Position numbers and translations under genes: made by a program. 25,302 nt of DNA from an uncultured Lysobacteraceae bacterium (lineage in GTDB: Bacteria; Pseudomonadota; Gammaproteobacteria; Xanthomonadales; Xanthomonadaceae), in contig CAMLLG010000058.1 in NCBI GenBank assembly GCA_946480825.1, positions 1 to 25,302 of the forward strand. Direction: 5' to 3'. Under the pieces are notes generated by a model. It searched no databases and was not told the origin of the DNA. It saw only the letters and a list, made by a program, of their open reading frames with translations. This document shows positions 16,014 to 25,302 of the stretch, piece by piece (positions within the stretch are counted from its first letter, which is position 1; the number at the start of each line of letters is the position of its first letter).

Positions 16014-16964
16014 TCAATCCACCAGTTGGACCCGCAGTTCCTTCGGCAGGGCGAAGATCATGTCCTCCGTCGCGCCGTCCAGTTCGCGCAGCCCCGCGGC
16101 GCCGAGCGCCCGCAGGCGGGCGATGACGCCCTGCACCAACACGTCCGGTGCGGAGGCGCCGGCGGTGACGCCGACATGACGACGGCCTTCGATCCAGCGC
16201 GGATCGATCTCTTCGGCGCCGTCGATGAGATACGCCTCCACCCCTTCGCGTTCGGCCAATTCGCGCAGGCGGTTGGAATTCGAGCTGTTGGGCGAGCCCA
16301 CCACGAGGACCAGATCGCACTGCTCGGCGAGCACGCGCACGGCATCCTGGCGGTTCTGGGTGGCATAGCAGATGTCGTCGTTGCGCGGGCCCTGGATCTC
16401 CGGGTATTTCAGGCGCAGCGCCTCGATGATCCCGCGGGTGTCGTCCACCGACAGCGTGGTCTGGGTGGTGTAGGCCAGATTGGCCGGCTGTCCGACCGCC
16501 AGCGTCGCCACGTCGTCGAGATCCTCGACCAGATAGATCTGGCCGACCCCGGCCTCGGCCAGCCACTGACCCATGGTGCCCTCCACTTCCGGATGGCCCG
16601 CATGCCCGATCAGCACCACGTCGCGGCCCGCGCGGCAGTGCCGCGCGACTTCGAGATGGACCTTGGTCACCAGAGGACAGGTCGCATCGAATACCTTCAG
16701 CCCGCGACGCTCGGCCTCGATGCGGACCGCCTGCGAAACGCCATGGGCGCTGAAGATCACGGTCGCGTTGTCGGGCACTTCGTCCAGTTCTTCGACGAAC
16801 ACCGCGCCGCGCTTGCGCAGGTCTTCGACCACGAAACGGTTGTGCACCACTTCATGGCGAACGTAGATCGGGGCGCCGAGAGTCTCGATCGCGCGCTTCA
16901 CGATCTCGATGGCGCGGTCGACGCCTGCGCAGAAGCCGCGGGGGTTGGCGAGGATGATGTCCAT
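16014..16964 (-). CDS. ispH: 4-hydroxy-3-methylbut-2-enyl diphosphate reductase
   Basis: A 316-residue IspH (LytB), the last enzyme of the MEP isoprenoid pathway, reducing HMBPP to IPP and DMAPP with a [4Fe-4S] cluster. The cluster cysteines are Cys12 (RGFCAGVDR), Cys96 (DATCPLVTK) and Cys199 ([11 protein letters not shown]); substrate-binding His41, His74 and His124 and catalytic Glu126 (GHPEVEG) are present. The length matches E. coli (316). It is the last gene of the ribF-ileS-lspA-ispH run; an AGGAGG ribosome binding site lies within the final codons of lspA, and the gap is only 7 bp. No obvious terminator follows; the tRNA-Thr promoter stands directly downstream. Confidence 0.98.
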   Translation of the reverse strand: MDIILANPRGFCAGVDRAIEIVKRAIETLGAPIYVRHEVVHNRFVVEDLRKRGAVFVEELDEVPDNATVIFSAHGVSQAVRIEAERRGLKVFDATCPLVTKVHLEVARHCRAGRDVVLIGHAGHPEVEGTMGQWLAEAGVGQIYLVEDLDDVATLAVGQPANLAYTTQTTLSVDDTRGIIEALRLKYPEIQGPRNDDICYATQNRQDAVRVLAEQCDLVLVVGSPNSSNSNRLRELAEREGVEAYLIDGAEEIDPRWIEGRRHVGVTAGASAPDVLVQGVIARLRALGAAGLRELDGATEDMIFALPKELRVQLVD

Positions 16965-16971
16965 GAGCGGA

Positions 16972-17481
16972 TTATCCTCCTTCCGCAGGCGCTTTGCCGT
17001 GGTTGCCGAACACGCCGAAGACCACCAGCGCGATGGCGCCGCCGACGATGGCGGAATCGGCGATGTTGAACGACGGGTAGTAGTAGACGTTCATCCAGTG
17101 CCACTGGATGAAATCGACGACATGCCCGTGCTGGAAACGGTCGAGCAGGTTGCCCAGCGCGCCGCCGATCACCAGCGAGAACGGCAGGGCCTCGCGCCAC
17201 TGCCCGCGCGGCGTGCGCGCGAGCCAGTAGGCCAACACGCCGCTGATCACCACCGCCAGCGCCGAGAACACGTGGCGGCCCCAGTCGGTATCGGCCAGGA
17301 AACTGAACGCGGCACCCTTGTTGTAGCTGCGGTACCAGTTCCAGTAGTTCTCGATGACCGTCACCGCCTGATATTCGGGCAGGCTGGACAGCACCCAGGC
17401 CTTGCTCCACTGGTCGAGGCCGATGATCACCGCGGACAGCAGCAGCCAGATCAGGGCGTTGGGTTTGGGGAATGCGCTCAT
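16972..17481 (-). CDS. lspA: Lipoprotein signal peptidase (signal peptidase II)
   Basis: A 169-residue inner-membrane aspartyl protease that removes the signal peptide from prolipoproteins after lipidation. Four transmembrane helices are visible (about 9-30, 68-87, 98-116, 140-160). The catalytic aspartates are Asp123 ([15 protein letters not shown]) and Asp142 ([11 protein letters not shown]), and the family motif NKGAAFSFL lies near residue 54. Its likely substrates include the VWA lipoprotein at 354. It sits between ileS and ispH in the usual gammaproteobacterial order. The 110-bp gap after ileS holds a REP-like palindrome, an uncommon interruption of this operon. Confidence 0.97.
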   Translation of the reverse strand: MSAFPKPNALIWLLLSAVIIGLDQWSKAWVLSSLPEYQAVTVIENYWNWYRSYNKGAAFSFLADTDWGRHVFSALAVVISGVLAYWLARTPRGQWREALPFSLVIGGALGNLLDRFQHGHVVDFIQWHWMNVYYYPSFNIADSAIVGGAIALVVFGVFGNHGKAPAEGG

Positions 17482-17496
17482 GCCGAGAATCTGCTC

Positions 17497-17527
17497 CGTA
17501 GAGCGGGCTTCAGCCCGCTGGATGTTG
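17497..17527. repeat. REP-like palindrome between ileS and lspA
   Basis: GTAGAGCGGGCTTCAGCCCGCT lies in the ileS-lspA gap; AGCGGGCT (17502-17509) pairs with AGCCCGCT (17512-17519) around TC. The GTAG(N) head and TTCAG centre match the element pair at 131-289 in form (GGAGGGCCTTCAGGCC), so it looks like a second REP-family copy with a different stem. Confidence 0.6.
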
Positions 17528-17590
17528 CGTCGCGCGGATCGGCGGCCCGGTTTTCAACAGTCGAATGACTGGTCAGGCCGCTCGACCCGA

Positions 17591-20445
<2,855 letters not shown>

Positions 20446-20449
<4 letters not shown>

Positions 20450-21408
20450 GCGTCGGCTCGTTCTGTCGTCGGTTGGGTATCCGCACGCAGCAGGCGGCGG
20501 GCCTGCTCGGCATCGCGGTTCATCTGCACGACCAGGGCCGGCAGATCGGGGAATTTTTCTTCGTCGCGCAGGCGCGCGACGAACTCGACTTCGATGTGCC
20601 TGCCGTACAGATCGGCGTCGAAATCGAAAAGATGCGCTTCCAGCAACGGCTCCTTGCCGTCGACCGTGGGCCGGGTGCCGAAGCTGGACACCGATGGCCA
20701 CGGCTGCGCCGCCACGCCATGCACCCAGGTCGCGTAGATGCCGCGCAGCGCCGGGGTCTTGTTCGCGAACCGCAGGTTCGCGGTGGGATAGCCGAGCGTG
20801 CGACCAAGCTGCCTGCCGCGTACGACGCGGCCGGCGATGGCATAGGGTTTGCCGAGCAATCGCGCGGCGGTCGCGAAATCGCCGGTCTGCAGCGCGGCGC
20901 GGATGCGGGTGCTGGACACCGGCATGCCATCGAGTTCCACCGGCGCGATGGTGTCGGCGAGGAAACCGTGCGCGGCGCCCATCCGCTGCAGCACATCGAG
21001 ATTGCCGGCGCGCGCACGGCCGAAGCGGAAATCCGGCCCGACCCAGATTTCGCGCGCCTGCAGCCTGGCGACCAGCAGACGCTCGACGAACGCCTCGGGG
21101 GACAATGCCGCGAGCGCCGAGTTGAAACGCAGCAGGCCGACGCGATCGATGCCCAACGCACGGAATTCGGCGAGCTTCATCCGCGGCAGTTGCAGCCGCG
21201 GCGGCGCGGCGGCGCCGGCGAAGAATTCCCGCGGCAGCGGTTCGAAGCTGAGCGCGACCGCCGGCACGCCGAGCGTGCGGGCGCGCGCAACCGCGCGGGA
21301 CACCAGCGCCCGATGGCCCAGATGCAGGCCGTCGAAGGCACCGATGCACACTACGCTGCCATCCGGGCACAGCGGCCCGCCGTCGAGGTCGCGGAAGAGT
21401 TCGGTCAT
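20446..21408 (-). CDS. ribF: Riboflavin kinase / FAD synthetase
   Basis: A 320-residue bifunctional enzyme that phosphorylates riboflavin to FMN and adenylylates it to FAD. The N-terminal nucleotidyltransferase domain has [10 protein letters not shown] (23-32) with the HxGH motif and [24 protein letters not shown] marks the end of that domain. The C-terminal flavokinase domain has [20 protein letters not shown] and later [13 protein letters not shown]. The ATG at 21408 was preferred to a TTG at 21453 that would add 15 non-conserved residues. Its stop overlaps the ileS start (GTGA). A TATACT box at 21469-21464 on the same strand could be the operon promoter, though its -35 region is poor. Confidence 0.97.
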
Positions 21409-21463
21409 TCGGGTCCAGGCCGCCGGGCGCAGGCCCGGACGGACAAAGTTCAATCAATTCCGC

Positions 21464-21469
21464 AGTATA
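21464..21469 (-). promoter_or_regulatory. Candidate -10 box upstream of ribF
   Basis: TATACT on the - strand lies 55 nt before the ribF start in the 154-bp gap after murJ. No good -35 hexamer stands 16-18 bp upstream, so this is a weak call. Confidence 0.35.
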
Positions 21470-21540
21470 GCGAGCCGGAGCCGACGAGTCCGCGAGGATG
21501 CTGTCCGGAACGATGCGTCCGGATCTTCGACCCCGATGTC

Positions 21541-21570
21541 GCATGCCTCAATGGCGCATGCCTCAATGCC
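21541..21570. repeat. 15-bp tandem duplication at the 3' end of murJ
   Basis: GCATGCCTCAATGGC (21541-21555) and GCATGCCTCAATGCC (21556-21570) are adjacent copies differing in one base. Read on the - strand the second copy contains the last codon and stop of murJ (CAT TGA), and the first copy repeats that codon and stop 15 bp downstream. Confidence 0.85.
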
Positions 21571-23170
21571 GCAGGTCGCGCGGGCGCAGCCCCATGGCCA
21601 GCAACGCGACCCCGTAAACGACGGCGCCCGCGGTCACGACGCCGAGCAGCAGGGCCACCCGCCACCACGGATTATCGATGGCGGTCCAATCACCGACCCG
21701 GAACGACAGACCCAGAACCACTGCGGTCATGGCGCCGCAGCCGACGGCGATCCGCAGCAGATGCCGCCCCCACCCCGGCTGCGGTTTGAGCAGACCGTCG
21801 CGGCGCAGATAACGCCACAGCAACCAGGCGTTGAAGATGCCGGCCAGACCGGTCGCGAGCGCGATCCCGCCGTGAGCGCCTTCGATGTCGTTGAGCCACA
21901 GCGGCAGGGTGAAGGCCACGGTCATCGCGACGTTCGCCAGCACCGTCCAGATCGCGGCGCGCATCGGCGTTTTCGTATCCTGACGCGCATAGAACGCCGG
22001 CGACAGCACCTTGGTGAGCATGAACGCGGGGATGCCGATGCTCATGGCGCTGAGACTGAGCGCCGCCATCCGGGTGTCGTGGGGGGTGAATTTGCCGCCC
22101 TGATAGACCACCGAAGTCAGCGGTTCGGCCAACAGCAACAAGCCCAACGCCGCGGGAATGCCGACCAGCAGCGCCAGCCGCAGCCCCCAATCCAGCGCGG
22201 CGGAATACCCGTCGGCATCGGTCGCGGCGTGGCGACGGGATAAATGCGGCAGGATCACGGTGCCGATCGCCACCCCGAACAGCCCAAGGGGGAATTCGAC
22301 CAACCGATCGGACAGATACAGCCAGGTCTGGCTGCCGGTGGCCAGCACCGAAGCGAACATCGTGCCTACCAACAGGTTCAACTGGGCCACTGAGGACGAG
22401 AACAGCGTCGGCACCATCAACTTCGCCACCCGGCGCACGTCCGGATGGCCGAAGCCGGGCTTCAGGGTCGGCCGCATGCCCAACCGGCCGAGCGCCGGCC
22501 ACAGCACGGCCAACTGCAGGATCCCCGCGATCAGCACGCCCCAGGCCAGCGCCTTGGCGGGCTCGGCGAACCGCGGCGCCAGCCAGACCATGGCCGAAAT
22601 CATCACCAGGTTGTGCAGCACCGGCGTGACCGCCGGCAGTGCGAACTTGCCGAAACTGTTCAGTACCGAGGCGACGAGGGCCATCATCGAAATGAACAGC
22701 AGATACGGGAAGGTGATCCGCAGCATCTGCACGATCAGCCCGAATTTTCCGGGTTCGTCGACCGAACCGGGCGCGAACAGGCCGGCGATCAACGGGGCCG
22801 CCAGCATGCCCAGTCCCGACACCACGAAAACCACCGCGAACAGCGACCCGGCCATGCGGTCGATGAATTCCTTCAGCGCCGCCTCGTCGCCGCGCTCGCG
22901 GATCTCGTTGAGCACCGGCACGAACGCCATCTGCATCGAGCCCTCGGCGAAGATCCGCCGGAGGTAGTTCGGGATCCGGTAGGCGATGACGAAGGCATCC
23001 ATCGCCGCCGAACTGCCGAACAGCCGCGACTGGAGGGCATCGCGGGCGAAACCCGCGATCCGGGACAGCAGGGTCATCGCGCTGAAGATCGAGGTCGATC
23101 GCAGCAGACCGGCCTTGCGCGCGGGCTTTGGCCCCGGTTCGGGCGGCGCGGCCGGGGCGTTATCGGCCAT
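21563..23170 (-). CDS. murJ: Lipid II flippase MurJ
   Basis: A 535-residue polytopic membrane protein of the MOP superfamily that moves lipid II across the inner membrane for peptidoglycan synthesis. After a proline-rich tail (about 1-22) come about 14 hydrophobic helices. Recognisable MurJ stretches are SIFSAMTLLSRIAGFARD, FVIAYRIPNYLRRIFAEG, MQMAFVPVLNE and, further on, LLVGTMFASVLATGSQTWLYLSDRLVEFPLGLFG (family-typical). AGGGG is placed about 8 nt before the ATG at 23170. Upstream in-frame starts as far as 23299 would overlap the rpsT promoter and are rejected. It is divergent from rpsT and upstream of ribF, the usual gammaproteobacterial order. Confidence 0.97.
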   Translation of the reverse strand: MADNAPAAPPEPGPKPARKAGLLRSTSIFSAMTLLSRIAGFARDALQSRLFGSSAAMDAFVIAYRIPNYLRRIFAEGSMQMAFVPVLNEIRERGDEAALKEFIDRMAGSLFAVVFVVSGLGMLAAPLIAGLFAPGSVDEPGKFGLIVQMLRITFPYLLFISMMALVASVLNSFGKFALPAVTPVLHNLVMISAMVWLAPRFAEPAKALAWGVLIAGILQLAVLWPALGRLGMRPTLKPGFGHPDVRRVAKLMVPTLFSSSVAQLNLLVGTMFASVLATGSQTWLYLSDRLVEFPLGLFGVAIGTVILPHLSRRHAATDADGYSAALDWGLRLALLVGIPAALGLLLLAEPLTSVVYQGGKFTPHDTRMAALSLSAMSIGIPAFMLTKVLSPAFYARQDTKTPMRAAIWTVLANVAMTVAFTLPLWLNDIEGAHGGIALATGLAGIFNAWLLWRYLRRDGLLKPQPGWGRHLLRIAVGCGAMTAVVLGLSFRVGDWTAIDNPWWRVALLLGVVTAGAVVYGVALLAMGLRPRDLRH

Positions 23171-23193
23171 GGCTCGCCCCTGGCGGCATCCGG

Positions 23194-23222
23194 TTGACGC
23201 AACCCACTGAATCGCCCATAAT
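23194..23222 (+). promoter_or_regulatory. Sigma70 promoter of rpsT
   Basis: TTGACG (23194-23199), a 17-bp spacer and CATAAT (23217-23222) read on the + strand in the divergent gap with murJ. A start near 23229 gives a leader of about 105 nt before the rpsT GTG. Confidence 0.8.
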
Positions 23223-23333
23223 TTTCTGTCTAACTGTCCGCATAGCGGCGGTCCGTCCTCTTGCATATGCCATCGAGCGGCCCGTATCGCTCGATTCAAC
23301 CATTCGACCCAGCATCAATCCCAGGATTCCACC

Positions 23334-23603
23334 GTGGCCAACATCAAGTCCGCCAAGAAGCGCGCCAAGCAGACCGTCGTGCGCAATGCGCGCAACACCG
23401 CCCAGCGCTCCATGCTCCGCACGTCCGTCAAGAAAGTGCTGAAGGCCCTCGAAGCCAACGACGCCGCCGGCGCCGAAGCCGCCTTCGCCATCGCCCAGCC
23501 GATTCTCGACCGCTTCAGCGCCCGCGGCCTGATCCACAAGAACAAGGCCGCGCGCCACAAGAGCCGCCTCACCGCTCGCATCAAGGCCCTCAAGGCCGGC
23601 TGA
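23334..23603 (+). CDS. rpsT: 30S ribosomal protein S20
   Basis: An 89-residue, lysine/arginine-rich helical protein that binds 16S rRNA early in small-subunit assembly. The N terminus [13 protein letters not shown] and the stretch [19 protein letters not shown] are characteristic, and the end [19 protein letters not shown] is the conserved rRNA-binding helix. It begins with GTG at 23334, preceded by AGGA. E. coli rpsT also uses a rare start (UUG) and represses its own translation; the GTG and long leader here fit the same kind of control, as an inference. It is divergently transcribed from murJ and ends at a strong terminator. Confidence 0.98.
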   Translation: MANIKSAKKRAKQTVVRNARNTAQRSMLRTSVKKVLKALEANDAAGAEAAFAIAQPILDRFSARGLIHKNKAARHKSRLTARIKALKAG

Positions 23604-23625
23604 TCGCGACGCGTGATCGACAGAC

Positions 23626-23653
23626 AAAAACCCGGCGAACGCCGGGTTTTTTG
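23626..23653. terminator. Bidirectional terminator between rpsT and obgE
   Basis: An 11-bp stem (23626-23636 with 23641-23651, AAAAACCCGGC) and a GAAC loop, with T runs on either strand. It can end both rpsT (+) and obgE (-), which converge here. Confidence 0.9.
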
Positions 23654-23685
23654 TTGTCCGTGCGACGGCGAACAACGTCGCGCCT

Positions 23686-25150
<1,465 letters not shown>

Positions 25151-25162
25151 GGCGGCTTCTCC

Positions 25163-25302
25163 TTACTTCTTGCCACCGGCAATGCCGGTGATCTGGATTT
25201 CGGTGTAGTGCTGACGGTGGCCCATCTGCTTGCGATGGTGCTTGCGTCGGCGGAACTTGACGATGCGGATCTTGTCGGCGCGGCCGTGGCCGAGCACCTT
25301 CG
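25163..25302 (-). CDS. rplU: 50S ribosomal protein L21, C-terminal part
   Basis: The last 46 codons of L21, truncated by the window edge (the gene continues beyond 25302). The visible end includes [21 protein letters not shown] and [12 protein letters not shown], the conserved C-terminal rRNA-binding motif of L21, and ends in KK-stop. Its position directly upstream of rpmA confirms the call. Confidence 0.95.
   Translation of the reverse strand, partial: KVLGHGRADKIRIVKFRRRKHHRKQMGHRQHYTEIQITGIAGGKK

Noticed and set aside
21409..21562. FMN riboswitch upstream of ribF
   Set aside because: The 154-bp gap shows none of the conserved FMN-element blocks; only a weak -10 and the murJ tandem duplication are seen.

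Overview
The window is a gene-dense, GC-rich stretch of chromosome. Gene content and order point to a gammaproteobacterium of the Xanthomonadaceae (Lysobacter/Luteimonas/Xanthomonas relatives). The signs are the orders recX-alaS-csrA, murJ-ribF-ileS-lspA-ispH with a divergent rpsT, and rplU-rpmA-obgE, the CCA-encoding tRNA genes, and REP-like palindromes of the GTAGGAG(N)TTCAG type. The assignment rests on recalled gene order and protein resemblance, not on a database search.

Layout. 1-353 holds no gene: a 14-bp tandem repeat, the terminator of an upstream gene and an inverted pair of REP-like elements. 354-4588 (+) encodes a VWA-domain lipoprotein, an ECF-type sigma factor, a membrane-anchored proline-rich protein that is probably its anti-sigma or sensor partner, and a YigZ/IMPACT protein; the last three overlap by 4 bases at each junction. 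4656-6705 (+) encodes an MsbA-type ABC exporter and a stand-alone MbtH-like protein. 6755-7468 (-) holds a bidirectional terminator, tRNA-Arg(ACG), tRNA-Ser(GCT) and csrA. 7641-13326 (-) holds alaS, recX, a DUF1444 gene and radA. 13403-15354 (-) is a two-gene unit: a YhhN/TMEM86-type lysoplasmalogenase-like protein followed by an AGMO/TMEM195-type membrane hydroxylase. 15445-15919 (-) has a small unknown protein and tRNA-Thr(CGT). 16014-21408 (-) is the ribF-ileS-lspA-ispH operon, with murJ upstream at 21563-23170. rpsT lies on + at 23334-23603 behind a clear sigma70 promoter. 23686-25302 (-) carries obgE, rpmA and the 3' end of rplU.

Most of the window is housekeeping: translation (alaS, ileS, rpsT, rpmA, rplU, tRNAs, obgE), repair (recX, radA), isoprenoid, flavin, lipoprotein and peptidoglycan precursor steps, and post-transcriptional control (csrA). 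The parts worth a second look are the AGMO-like plus lysoplasmalogenase-like pair, which together suggest cleavage of ether lipids; the MbtH-like gene with no NRPS in view; and the VWA lipoprotein next to the sigma-factor module, which carries a TonB-receptor-like segment just after its lipobox. I see no CRISPR array, insertion sequence, prophage or toxin-antitoxin pair.
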